64,000 bases of DNA from Polyodon spathula (taxonomy: Eukaryota > Chordata > Actinopteri > Acipenseriformes > Polyodontidae). Within the stretch, counting starts at the first letter, position 1, and each line of letters starts with the position of its first letter. Under the pieces are notes generated by a model. The model did not search any database. It worked only from the letters and a program-made list of their open reading frames with translations, and was not told where the DNA came from. This document shows, piece after piece, positions 24,831 to 38,400 of the stretch. Where the stretch lies: positions 1,366,468 to 1,430,467 of the forward strand of contig NC_054565.1 in the NCBI RefSeq assembly GCF_017654505.1. Direction: 5' to 3'. Both the position numbers and the translations under genes were made by a program.

Positions 24831-27800
24831 CTGTTTATAACGGGAGGAAGTGACTGGGGTTCTTTCCTTACATAAATAAATCATGATTCAAGCAAAGGAT
24901 TGTCATGGATCGATCATCTACTACTACTAAACATGCAACAGGATTTATATTTAGAAACGCTCAAAGACAAAAGTAACTAGGAGACTTTCTCAATTAAAGA
25001 CATTGAGAAAGACTGAGTCAAAACACTTGTCATGGATCTTTAGTTTCTTTGAGTACAAAAAGCAGAGAATTGTGTATTTGTGAACTCAGCACATATTCAG
25101 ACTATGCGATTTCTTGTTCTAAATGGTTCTGAAATGTAGTAATGGCTCTCTGTGCCAGACACAGAGGTAGGGCACAATCCCAGTGTCACTTACTGGTACC
25201 AGTTGGTGAGCGTCATCATGATGTAGAGCGAGGCGAGGACGAGGCACAAGTGGAAGAAGGAGTAGCTGTAGGTCACAGCCTCCTCCTCGTTGTCGACCGG
25301 GCGTTGCAGCCCCTTTTCACGCAGCCCCTCTGAGGACTCTCCGCCCAGCCCCGCCCCCTCCTCCGTCAGCATCAGCTTATTCACCTGGCTGTGATTGGAT
25401 GAGCGGATACTGTGGGCGGGACAGACACGTCTAGTTAGGGCAGCAGCGCAGTGGATGTAACCAGACTCACAAATCACACTCAACATGAGGCTTAAAAACA
25501 AGTGGACAAGAATCAGGTAAAGGGCCTGCAGCTCCCAGAATAACCCGTCAATCTCACCTGTCCGCTCTTCCATTAGCAACAAGTGGGCAGTTCTGAAAAA
25601 AACGCATGCGAAAGCAAACCTGGGATTTCATTTTAAACAAGATATCCAGGACACTCCTTATTAAGAGATCAGCTACACCTGCACTTCCTGATATCCAGAA
25701 CACTCCTTATCAAGAGATCAGCTACACCTGCACTTCCTGATATCCAGGACACTCCTTATCAAGAGATCAGCTACACCTGCACTTCCTGATATCCAGAACA
25801 CTCCTTATCAAGAGATCAGCTACACCTGCACTTCCTGATATCCAGGACACTCCTTATCAAGAGATCAGCTACACCTGCACTTCCTGATATCCAGGACACT
25901 CCTTATCAAGAGATCAGCTACACCTGCACTTCCTGATATCCAGGACACTCCTTATCAAGAGATCAGCTACACCTGCACTTCCTGATATCCAGAACACTCC
26001 TTATCAAGAGATCAGCTACACCTGCACTTCCTGATATCCAGAACACTCCTTATCAAGAGATCAGCTACACCTGCACTTCCTGATATCCAGGACACTCCTT
26101 ATCAAGAGATCAGCTACACCTGCACTTCCTGATATCCAGGACACTCCTTATCAAGAGATCAGCTACACCTGCACTTCCTGATATCCAGGACACTCCTTAT
26201 CAAGAGATCAGCTACACCTGCACTTCCTGATATCCAGGACACTCCTTATCAAGAGATCAGCTACACCTGCACTTCCTGATATCCAGGACACTCCTTATCA
26301 AGAGATCAGCTACACCTGCACTTCCCGATAAGCCTGTCAATCAACACAGTAAGCAGCTTGCTGTTGGTTAATGACAGGGAGGAAGCTGTTGAAGGGGTGG
26401 GGACTATTTCACCTTCCAAATGAAATGACAAAAACAAATAGATACGTGGACAGGAGACCCTAAACCCCCGTGACAGGGGCCTCCATCGCTACGCTACAGT
26501 GACAATCTGCCATCGGCCGAGCTGCTTACCTGGCGTATAGGGTGCACATGAGGAAGATGATGAGCCCCACAATGCCCTGCGCGTCCCACCACTGCACCAC
26601 CTGCCCCGGGGCGGGGGAGGGGGAGAGGGAGCTGCTGTTAGAGATCAGCCCCAGCAGGCTGGGGTTACAGGTCCGGTCTACAAGGGATTAAACAAACATG
26701 TCAGGAGAGCAGAGGAGAGAGTGAGAAGAGAGAGCTGGAGTGGAGAGTGAGAGCGAGAGCGAGGGAGCTGAAGTGGAGAGTGAGAGTAAGAGGAGAGAGT
26801 TCGAGTGGAGAGAGAGGAGATAGCTGGAGTGTAGAGCGACAGCAAGAGAGCGGAAGTGGAGAGTGAGAGCGAGAGGAGAGAGCTGGAGTGGAGAGTGAGA
26901 GAGAGGAGAGAGCTGGGAGTGGAGAGAGAGAGGAGAGAGCTGGAGTGGAGAGTGAGAGGAGAGAGTTGGAGTGGAGAGAGAGGGAGAGGAGAGAGCTGGA
27001 GTGGAGAGTGAGAGGGAGAGGAGAGAGCTGGAGTGGAGAGTGAGAGGGAGAGGAGAGAGCTGGAGTGGAGAGTGAGAGGGAGAGGAGAGAGCTGGAGTGG
27101 AGAGTGAGAGGGAGAGGAGAGAGCTGGAGTGGAGAGTGAGAGGAGAGAGCTGAAGTGGAGCGTGAGAGCGAGAGGAGAGAGCTGGAGTGGAGAGTGAGAG
27201 GAAGAGAGAGAGCTGAAGTGGAGAGTGAGAGCGAGAGGAGAGAGCTGGAGTGGAGAGTGAGAGCGAGATGAGAGAGCTGGAGTGGAGAGTGAGAGGGAGA
27301 GGAGAGAGCTGGAGTGGAGAGTGAGAGCGAGAGGAGAGAGAGCTGAGAGTGAGAGAGTGAGAGTGGAGAGTGAGAGAGCTGAGAGAGGAGAGTGAGAGCG
27401 AGAGGAGAGAGCTGGAGTGGAGAGTGAGAGCGAGAGGAGAGAGCTGGAGTGGAGAGTGAGAGCGAGAGGAGAGAGCTGGAGTGGAGAGTGAGAGGGAGAG
27501 GAGAGAGCTGGAGTGGAGAGTGAGAGAGAGGAGAGAGCTGGAGTGGAGAGTGAGAGAGGAGAGAGCTGGAGTGGAGAGTGAGAGAGAGGAGAGAGCTGGA
27601 GTGGAGAGTGAGAGGGAGAGGAGAGAGCTGGAGTGGAGAGTGAGAGCGAGAGGAGAGAGCTGGAGTGGAGAGTGAGAGGAGAGAGAGAGAGTTGGAGTGG
27701 AGAGAGAGAGAGAGCTGGAGGAGAGAGTGGAGTGGAGAGAGAGTGAGAGAGGAGAGAGCTGGAGTGGAGAGTGAGAGAGAGGAGAGAGCTGGAGTGGAGG

Positions 27801-29378
27801 TGAGAGGGAGAGGAGAGAGCTGGAGTGGAGAGGGAGAGGAGAGAGCTGGAGTGGAGAGTGAGAGGGAGAGGAGAGAGCTGGAGTGGAGAGTGAGAGGGAG
27901 AGGAGAGAGCTGGAGTGGAGAGTGAGAGCGAGAGGAGAGAGCTGGAGTGGAGAGTGAGAGGGAGAGGAGAGAGCTGGAGTGGAGAGTGAGAGGGAGAGGA
28001 GAGAGCTGGAGTGGAGAGTGAGAGGGAGAGGAGAGAGCTGGAGTGGAGAGTGAGAGGGAGAGGAGAGAGCTGGAGTGGAGAGTGAGAGCGAGAGGAGAGA
28101 GCTGGAGTGGAGAGTGAGAGGAGAGAGCTGGAGTGGAGAGTGAGAGCGAGAGGAGAGAGCTGGAGTGGAGAGTGAGAGCGAGAGGAGAGAGCTGGAGTGG
28201 AGAGTGAGAGGGAGAGGAGAGAGCTGGAGTGGAGAGTGAGAGCGAGAGGAGAGAGCTGGAGTGGAGAGTGAGAGCGAGAGAGAGAGCTGGAGTGGAGCGA
28301 GAGGAGAGAGCTGGAGTGGAGAGAGAGGAGAGAGCTGGAGTGGAGAGCGAGAGGAGAGAGCTGGAGTGGAGTGTGAGAGGGAGAGAGAGAGGAGTGGAGA
28401 GTGAGAGCGAGAGGAGAGAGCTGGAGTGGAGAGTGAGAGGGAGAGGAGAGAGCTGGAGTGGAGAGTGAGAGCGAGAGGAGAGAGCTGGAGTGGAGAGTGA
28501 GAGCGAGAGGAGAGAGCTGGAGTGGAGAGTGAGAGGGAGAGGAGAGAGCTGGAGTGGAGAGTGAGAGGGAGCTGAGAGCTGGAGTGGAGAGTGAGAGGGA
28601 GAGGAGAGAGCTGGAGTGGAGAGTGAGAGCGAGAGGAGAGAGCTGGAGTGGAGAGTGAGTGGAGAGAGCTGGAGTGGAGGGCGAGTGGAGAGAGCTGGAG
28701 TGGGAGTGAGAGCGAGCTGGAGAGAGCTGGAGTGGAGAGAGCTGAGAGGAGTGAGAGAGTGGAGAGTGAGAGGAGAGAGTTCGAGTGGAGAGAGGAGAGA
28801 GCTGAAGTGGAGAGTGAGAGCGAGAGCGAAAGGAGAGAGTGAGTGGAGTGTGAGAGGAGAGAGTGAGAGGGAGTGGAGGGCGAGTGGAGAGAGCGAGTGG
28901 AGAGAGCTGGAGTGGAGGGCGAGTGGAGAGAGCTGGAGTGGAGGGCGAGTGGAGAGAGCGAGAGGAGAGCTGAATTGGAGGCTCACTTGGCTCATTGGTC
29001 ATGGCGGACCAGGTCACATACATGGTGTAGAGAGTGATGACAGAGGCCTGCAGCAGCCCTGACTGAGGCTGGGCTTCCTGAAACAGACAAAACACCTTAC
29101 AATCAACACACAGTGTCTTAGCAAGCACCACCAAGTGCAACACCCGCCAAACTAAAGGAAATGTGAACCAACGCGGCAGATCACCAGATCACCTTACTAT
29201 AAAATACTGACTTAGCCTAGGCTATATGCATCTATACACTAATTTACTATAAAGGACTGATGTAGCCTAGGCTACATGCATCTATACACTTGTTCTTTAG
29301 CAGGTCTCCATCTGGTGTGTTTGCTTGATGAAGGAGACTGGATGTTGCTCTGTGTCCCTGCACTTTTTGGGGGGTGGA

Positions 29379-29428
<50 letters not shown>

Positions 29429-32400
29429 AGACTGTTGGATTGTGTGCTCTGCCCATGTCCCTGGCAGGCGCTGACCTGCACTCGTGGGAGGATGGAGACG
29501 ATGGAGACAATCACACAGAAGATGAGGTTGAGGCTGATGAAGGCCTTGTTTTCAGGGCAGGCGTCCGGTGTGGTGTAGTACACGTAGAACAACACCAGGG
29601 CGGCGAAGGAGGCAGCGTAGTTTAGTAAGGTGCAGATGAGGAGGCCTGCGGGGGACAGAGACAGACAGAGTGTGTCAGACAGGGACACAGCAGGACTGGA
29701 GGGGGGGAGTGTGTAAGAAACACACTCTCAGCTTGATTAGGGGTAGCCACTATACGCTTATACACATGAAGAAATATGCAAAGTAAGCGATCAAGCTTTC
29801 AATAACAGGGATGGTGTGCATTATTCATATTATTCTAATTATGGTTAATGCGATTTAGGGGCCCAGTCTCAATCCAGCCCTGGAGATGGAGGTGGGGGGC
29901 AGGACTCGCTCACCTGTGCAGAGAGACATCTTGTTCACTCACCCACCTGCATACCAGCACCTGCTGCCCTCCTCTCCGTTCTGCACCCAGGCCTGGTTCC
30001 AGGAGTGAGCAAAGTCGATCAGCAGAATCAGCTGGATGATGATGAAGATGAAGGAACCAACCACTCCGAAATAGAACCACACTGAAAATCAGACCAAACA
30101 CAGTGAGATCCACACACTGCAATCACAGAGAGACAGACACACAGCAAGACACTGCAATCAGAGAGAGAACGCAATCACACAGAGAACCCAAATTAATGAA
30201 CATATTGGGAGAAATTATCAAGAAATAAAATAATGATTGAAATAAACTCCTTGTTTACTGTAGAATTGTCAGTAATACAGTGAAGTAGCTACATGCTTTC
30301 CAGGAGACATTTAAAACCCTGATTAGAATGTGATACTAAGTGTTTACTGACTTAACTTGACCAATCTCCTGGTGACGTCATTACAAATCTAAAGGTCTCA
30401 AGCCACTGCTACTGAAAAGGTGGCTTTGTGCTCCCAGGGCTTAGACAATGCACCCACACACACAGTGCCCCCCAGCTCCACACACACACAGTGCACCCCC
30501 AGCTCCACCCACACACACAGTGCACCCCCAGCTCCACCCACACACACAGTGCACCCCCAGCTCCACCCACACACACAGTGCACCCCCAGCTCCACCCACA
30601 CACACAGTGCACCCCCAGCTCCACCCACACACACAGTGCACCCCCAGCTCCACCCACACACACAGTGCACCCCCAGCTCCACCCACACACACAGTGCACC
30701 CCCAGCTCCACACACACACACAGTGCACCCCCAGCTCCACACACACACACAGTGCACCCCCAGCTCCACCCACACACACAGTGCACCCCCAGCTCCACCC
30801 ACACACACAGTGCACCCCCAGCTCCACCCACACACACAGTGCACCCCCAGCTCCACCCACACACACAGTGCACCCCCAGCTCCACCCACACACACAGTGC
30901 ACCCCCAGCTCCACACACACACACAGTGCACCCCCAGCTCCACCCACACACACAGTGCACCCCCAGCTCCACCCACACACACAGTGCACCCCCAGCTCCA
31001 CACACACACACAGTGCACCCCCAGCTCCACACACACACACAGTGCACCCCCAGCTCCACACACACACACAGTGCACCCCCAGCTCCACCCACACACACAG
31101 TGCACCCCCAGCTCCACCCACACACACAGTGCACCCCCAGCTCCACCCACACACACAGTGCACCCCCAGCTCCACCCACACACACAGTGCACCCCCAGCT
31201 CCACACACACACACAGTGCACCCCCAGCTCCACACACACACACATTGAACGTCCCCCATGTGGATGAAAATGCTGGGGTCACAGTGTGTGTGTGTGTGTC
31301 TCCACACCACACAGTGCACCCCCCCCCCACACAGGAGACGTGTACCTGTGAGGTGGGTGTGTGGATCACCCACCCGAGTGGGGCTCCAGGTGGGTGTGTG
31401 AGGGGTGCCCCCCCCCCACCCCCACACACGTCCCCCCCCCACACACACGGCCCCCCCACACCACAGCTTCACCCACACAGCCCCCCCTCTCACACACACA
31501 CACACATTGCCCCCCCGCCCCCCACACGCCACCCACACACATGCCCCCCCCCACACACACACGGCCCCCCCACACCACAGCTTCACCCACACACACACAG
31601 GGTGCACCTCCCCGTACCTGTGTTGAACGTCCCGTCTGGGATGAAGAAGGCTCCCACAGTGATGCCAACCAGAGCCAGGAACTTGAAGAACCAGAACCTG
31701 CAGAGGGGAGGGATGAGAGAGCAGAGCAGTGAGAGGGGAGCCTGCAGAGAGAGCAGAGGGGTGAGAACAGAGGGAAGCCTGCAGAGAGATCAGAGGGGTG
31801 AGAACAGAGGGGAGCCTGCAGAGAGAGCAGAGGGGTGAGAGCAGAGGGGTGAGAGCAGAGCCTGCAGAGAGAGCAGAGGGGTGAGAGAGGAGCCTGCAGA
31901 ATAAGCAGAGGGGTGAGAGCAGAGGGGTGAGAGAGGAGCCTGCAGAGAGAGCAGAGGGGTGAGAGAGGAGCCTGCAGAGAGAGCAGAGGGGTGAGAACAG
32001 AGGGAAGCCTGCAGAGAGAGCAGAGGGGTGAGAGCGGAGGGGTGAGAGCAGAGCCTGCAGAGAGAGCAGAGGGGTGAGAGAGGAGCCTGCAGAGAGAGCA
32101 AAGGGGTGAGCGATGTCTGCTGAGAGAGCAGAGGGGTGAGAGCAGAGGGGTGAGAGAGGAGCCTGCAGAGAGAGCAGAGGGGTGAGAGAGGAGCCTGCAG
32201 AGAGAGCAGAGGGGTGAGAGAGGAGCCTGCAGAGAGAGCAGAGGGGTGAGAGGAACCAGCAGTGCAGCTCTGTGAGCACACACAGACCCTCAGTCAGATT
32301 CCACTGATGCACTAGAATCCTGTATAGAATTGTTCATTCAGTGTGTGGTACATCATGAACAATCTGCTGACCTGTCATCATCCAACAGCTTCCAGTTACA

Positions 32401-35400
32401 TTTCAAGTCACCTAAGTTATTAGAAATACTAATAGAAAATTAAAGTTCCTTGACAAACGATGCAATGAGACTTCTGGAATAATAAGGTAACAGGATTGCC
32501 CTGGGCTGCTCACCCATTCTGCAGGCCGGCCCGCGGGTCCTTGCTGCTGCGCACTCGGATCATGATGAGAGAGAAGAGGAAGAAGAAGCAGGCCATGGCG
32601 AAGCACATGCGGTACACAGACTTGTACCCCACGATGACGTCACAGTTCACAGAGTTCGAAACGCCAGGAATGGAGCTGCCGCCCACACAGAACCCAGGGA
32701 TCTGCAGAGAGACAGATAGTCAACTGGGATCTCCAAACACAGAGTCTCACTCAGCAATGATCTCCAAACACAGAGCCTCAATCAGCAATGATCTCCAAAC
32801 ACAGGGCCTCACTCAGCAATGATCTCCAAACACAGAGCCTCACTCAGCAATGATCTCCAAACACAGAGCCTCACTCAGCAATGATCTCCAAACACAGAGC
32901 CTCACTCAGCAATGATCTCCAAACACAGAGCCTCACTCAGCAATGATCTCCAAACACAGAGCCTCACTCAGCAATGATCTCCAAACACAGAGCCTCACTC
33001 AGCAGTGATCTCCAAACACAGAGCCTCACTCAGCAATGATCTCCAAACACAGAGCCTCAGAGCCTCACTCACTCAGCAATGATCTCCAAAGAGCCTCACT
33101 CAGCAATGATCTCCAAACACAGAGCCTCACTCAGCAATGATCTCCAAACACAGAGCCTCACTCAGCAATGATCTCCAAACACAGAGCCTCACTCAGCAAT
33201 GATCTCCAAACACAGAGCCTCACTCAGCAATGATCTCCAAACACAGAGCCTCACTCAGCAATGATCTCCAAACACAGAGCCTCACTCAGCAATGATCTCC
33301 AAACACAGAGCCTCACTCAGCAATGATCTCCAAACACAGAGCCTCACTCAGCAATGATCTCCAAACACAGAGCCTCACTCAGCAATGATCTCCAAACACA
33401 CAGCATCACACCAACATTTCCAGCTTGCTACATCTTGTACAGGCAGCTCCATGACAATTTCACCATCAGCAATACTTCATGGCAAGCTTCATGCCTGAAG
33501 ATCACGAAACCTGAACGTTAACTTTTTTCTGACTTGAGCAACTTTGAAAATATCCAGTTTCACTAAACAGAGAGGCAGGGAGACAGTAACAGACAGAAGC
33601 AGGGAATAAACCCAATGTGAGAAAAAACAGTGCAGAACATGATTATTTAAAATCTGCTGAAACACGCCTTCCAAAGATTACAACTCGGCAGAAATATCAG
33701 AACACACGTACATTACCACTGGTAAACCACACTCTCAGTGAAGCTGACAATCTGAGCTAAGCAGACAGGCAGACAGACAGACAAAGACAGACACACTCTC
33801 AGTGAAGCTGGTAATCTGAGCTAATCAGGCAGGCAGACAGACAGACAAAGACAGACACACTCTCAGTGAAGCTGGCAATCTGAGCTAATCAGGCAGGCAG
33901 ACAGACAGACAAAGACAGACACACTCTCAGTGAAGCTGGCAATCTGAGCTAATCAGACAGGCAGACAGACAGACAGAGACAGACACACTCTCAGTGAAGC
34001 TGGCAATCTGAGCTAATCAGGCAGGCAGACAGACAGACAAAGACAGACACACTCTCAGTGAAGCTGGCAATCTGAGCTAATCAGGCAGGCAGACAGAGGT
34101 ACAGAGAAAGCAGCGTACCTTCTTGAGCTGTGTCTCCATGCCCGGCAGGATCATGATGATAGAGACGATGGTACCCAGCAGCAGGAAGAAGGAGAAGACG
34201 AGGCGAGTCACTGTGGAGTTATTACTGGAGGGGCAGCATCCACACAGTAGGCATGGTGCTGAGCCACACAGACACGACACCTAGAGAGGGAGAGAGAGAG
34301 GAGGGGTCAGGGAGCCACCACACCGACACGACGCCTAAAAATGGAGAGGGGAGGGGTCAGGGAGCCGCCACACAGACACGATGCCTAGAGATGGGGGGTC
34401 AGGGAGTTCAGTACTCAGTGACTGTGAATACTGGCTGTTCTGTACTCAGTGACTGTGAATACTGGCTGTTCTGTACTCATTCTGGTTTTCCAATTCCTTT
34501 TAAAATCAATTCCAATTCCTTTGAAGGAATTGATATTTTAGAGACAGCAATGGTTGTGATTGTTCAACTGCTTTTGAAGTCCACTTAATTGACTAACAGT
34601 GACTTCACTTAAAGTAGTTTGTTGCCACTGTGGGAAGCTCATTCGAACAGAATACTGCCAGTTGTAACTTTGATCAATGGTGTGTTGGAACTGACTAAAC
34701 GGGAATGGGAATTAGGAATTGATTTTTAAAAGGAATTGGAATTGATAAATAGGAAGTGACCCCAACGCTGCTGATGTTAAGCAATGAATGTGTTACCCCT
34801 GAAATATCACTTAATAATAATAATAATAATAATAATAATTTAGCAGACATTTTATTCAAAGCGCCGTACAGAGACTAGGAGGTGAACTGTATTACTGTCA
34901 ATAACTGCTGTCTTGTGATGTGTTTGCCTCACTGCTGCTGCACTGTGCTGTATAATGTTGTGTAAAACAAGCACATTATCAAACAGGGGAGAATCACAGA
35001 GCTGCAGGGAGGAGCTGCAGTAGGAGGGAAGGCTTTTAGACTCCCACTGCATAGCAGCTTCAGAGAAGGGGCTGGAGCATTCTGTGGCCTGTGGTCCGGA
35101 CCACTCGGTGGTCTGACGTCACAGTGGTCTGGACCACTCCAGCAAAACTACGGTACAGGGTCTTGTGTACTGCTTTAGCCTAACTGTTTTCTTTTCCTAA
35201 TGCTTAATAAAGGCCAGTGTTCAGTGGCAGCGGCAGATCTTCAAAGATGAGGGGGCAAAACAAAAAATGTAGAGGACTGTACCCCACTTTGTGAGAGCAT
35301 GCATAGAATACACCCGAATCATTTTCCCAGTCAAGTCAGTGGACCAGTGTAAACAGCAGGCATTTGAACGCATGCTGCATGCATTTTAAGATACAGGTAC

Positions 35401-38400
35401 GCAGTGACATTGTCAGCACACACAGGAACACCATGTGTGTAAACAGGCACTGGGACTGTTCAACACAGGCATGCTGCTGTCACGCAAAAGTTGGTATAAA
35501 ACTACGTTAGGTCTAAAATACTGTAGATAAAATAACTAAAAATAAAACCTGAAATAACTAGCAAACGTTTCTACATTCTTGTAACACGCAGAAGACTTGA
35601 AACATTTGTTAGCATTTCATGCAAGTTGTGTCCGAAGCAGTGACTAACTGTAGAACTCAAAACATAGCTGTCCTTTAGGCAGGCTGGCAAAGCTAAGCAA
35701 ACGCTTTGTAGACACTCAGCCGTTTAATATTCTTTACCAATACATTCTGTACCAGAACATTCTGTATCGGTACATTCTGTATCAGTGTAAATGCTGCACA
35801 TGGTCATTTTCATGTTTGTTTTATTCTGAAGTCATTTAAATGATGTTTGTGAGGTACGACTCACTACCCAACATTCAGAGAACAAGCTCACTGTTATTTG
35901 TAGTATTTGTAGTCGTCATCGTCGCAGTATTGCTGTTGTTCACGTTAAACTTTAGATAACCAGTAGACTATAAATATAGAACCTGCTTCAATATTGACAA
36001 ATATTGCATCGATATATCCATAGAAATTACTTTTTTTAAATGAAATTGGCAGTTTTGCTATGATAGTAAAAGGGGGTTAGCAATGAGACAAAGGTATGAC
36101 TTTTTTTTTGAAAAATCAACTATTAACTGAACCGTACAAGCTTGGTAATTCTGTATTATAAAATGCATCAAGTACCCCATTACACTTGACTGTGATATAT
36201 CAACACCTGCTACACACCATTCTGTTTCAGGGTTGTTTTTACATTTTAAACTCAAATATCTTTATGTACCGTTTTATTACAATAGGCTTGCTTAAAACTG
36301 AACTGGCCCTGCGACTCTGTTCCCTGGTCCGTGCTCGGGGGGGCTGGAAAATGCCTAATAATTTCCATTGACAAAACACTTATCCTTCCTGTGTGTCTTG
36401 TTTTCTGTTGATGCTGTCAGCACGGAAATGGCAGTATGTTAGGATTTAAAAGCAGGTATAACTGATGACAGCATACAGATATATTACCAGTAACCGTCCG
36501 TATAGTACCAGAAGCAGTCCTGCTCGGTGATTGCTCAGATTAGTGTGAGACACTGTAACAGCGTATGGCTTTGCTCACCTAAACACAGCAGCAGAGAGAA
36601 GCCTGACTTAAGTCATTTTGGTTGGGGGCCATGGGGGGGGCACTAAGGTACATTTTGGTGAGGCTCCAGCCCCTGCCAGTACTTATTTCTAATAATAAAG
36701 TGCTTCAGACCACTCGATCAGTTACTATATACTGTCCTGTGTACTGTGGAGTGGTACAGACCACTCGAGCAAAATGACGGTCCAGTGTCTTGTGTACTGG
36801 AAGGTGGGTGCTAATGCTCGAGTGACTGAGTTCATCCCCTATGAGGGCAGTGATTGAGTTCATCCCCTATGAGGGCAGTGCGTGCGTATCGTCAATGCCA
36901 GTGATTGAGTTCATCCCCTACGAGGGCAGTGCGTGCGTATCGTCAATGCCAGTGATTGAGTTCATCCCCTACGAGGGCAGTGCGTGCGTATCGTCAATGC
37001 CAGTGATTGAGTTCATCCCCTATGAGGGCAGTGCGTGCGTATCGTCAATGCCAGTGATTGAGTTCATCCCCTACGAGGGCAGTGCGTGCGTATCGTCAAT
37101 GCCAGTGATTGAGTTCATCCCCTACGAGGGCAGTGCGTGCGTATCGTCAATGCCAGTGATTGAGTTCATCCCCTATGAGGACAGTGCGTGCGTATCGTCA
37201 ATGCCAGTGATTGAGTTCATCCCCTACGAGGGCAGTGCGTGCGTATCGTCAATGCCAGTGATTGAGTTCATCCCCTATGAGGGCAGTGCGTGCGTATCGT
37301 CAATGCCAGTGATTGAGTTCATCCCCTACGAGGGCAGTGCGTGCGTATCGTCAATGCCAGTGATTGAGTTCATCCCCTATGAGGGCAGTGCGTGCGTATC
37401 GTCAATGCCAGTGATTGAGTTCATCCCCTACGAGGGCAGTGCGTGCGTATCGTCAATGCCAGTGATTGAGTTCATCCCCTATGAGGGCAGTGCGTGCGTA
37501 TCGTCAATGCCAGTGATTGAGTTCATCCCCTACGAGGGCAGTGCGTGCGTATCGTCAATGCCAGTGATTGAGTTCATCCCCTACGAGGGCAGTGCGTGCG
37601 TATCGTCAATGCCAGTGATTGAGTTCATCCCCTACGAGGGCAGTGCGTGCGTATCGTCAATGCCAGTGATTGAGTTCATCCCCTACGAGGGCAGTGCGTG
37701 CGTATCGTCAATGCCAGTGATTGAGTTCATCCCCTACGAGGGCAGTGCGTGCGTATCGTCAATGCCAGTGATTGAGTTCATCCCCTACGAGGGCAGTGCG
37801 TGCGTATCGTCAATGCCAGTGATTGAGTTCATCCCCTATGAGGGCAGTGCGTGCGTATCGTCAATGCCAGTGATTGAGTTCATCCCCTATGAGGGCAGTG
37901 CGTGCGTATCGTCAATGCCAGTGATTGAGTTCATCCCCTATGAGGGCAGTGCGTGCGTATCATCAGTGCAGCAGTTAAGAAATCAATGTAAGACTATCCC
38001 AGTAATCATGAATAATCATCAATAGCAAAACATAAGTAGCCAGCTAAGCAGTCTCGCTAGACCTGTTCCTCTTGACTAGGAGGCGTGCCTGGTAATGCAG
38101 CTGCTTTTAGCCTCCTATTCAAACCTGTAGGACTGGTAGCACGGAGCTGGAGGCTGTAACAAGGCTTCTGATCTCGCCATGCTGATGGACGTTAACAGAT
38201 GAATTGAGGAAATAAACGGTAGGTAATGTGATCCAGAAGTGAGAAGGAAGCGCTTGCCACTATTTTTGTCACTTGATTTCTATTATTTGTATCTTCTCGT
38301 TTGTGTGTTTATTTCTTTCTTTATTTTACATGTTAGGTAGTTTAAATTTTTTTTTTATTATTAGATTGCCTGTTTTATATTGTACTGTACTGCAGTTATT

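Noticed and set aside
26678..29143. 821- and 764-codon minus-strand ORFs, rich in Ser, Leu, Pro and His
   Set aside because: They are translations of the 32-bp purine array in SERINC2 intron 7. Only the first few dozen codons of the longer one are real, being exon 7.
30398..32312. Several 260-620 codon ORFs on both strands
   Set aside because: Produced by the 29-bp and 32-bp arrays of SERINC2 introns 4 and 3; they contradict the exon structure.
34077..34280. Independent 67-codon protein starting at 34280
   Set aside because: The first codon is GTG right after a splice acceptor and the frame ends at a donor; it is SERINC2 exon 2 plus read-through into intron 2.
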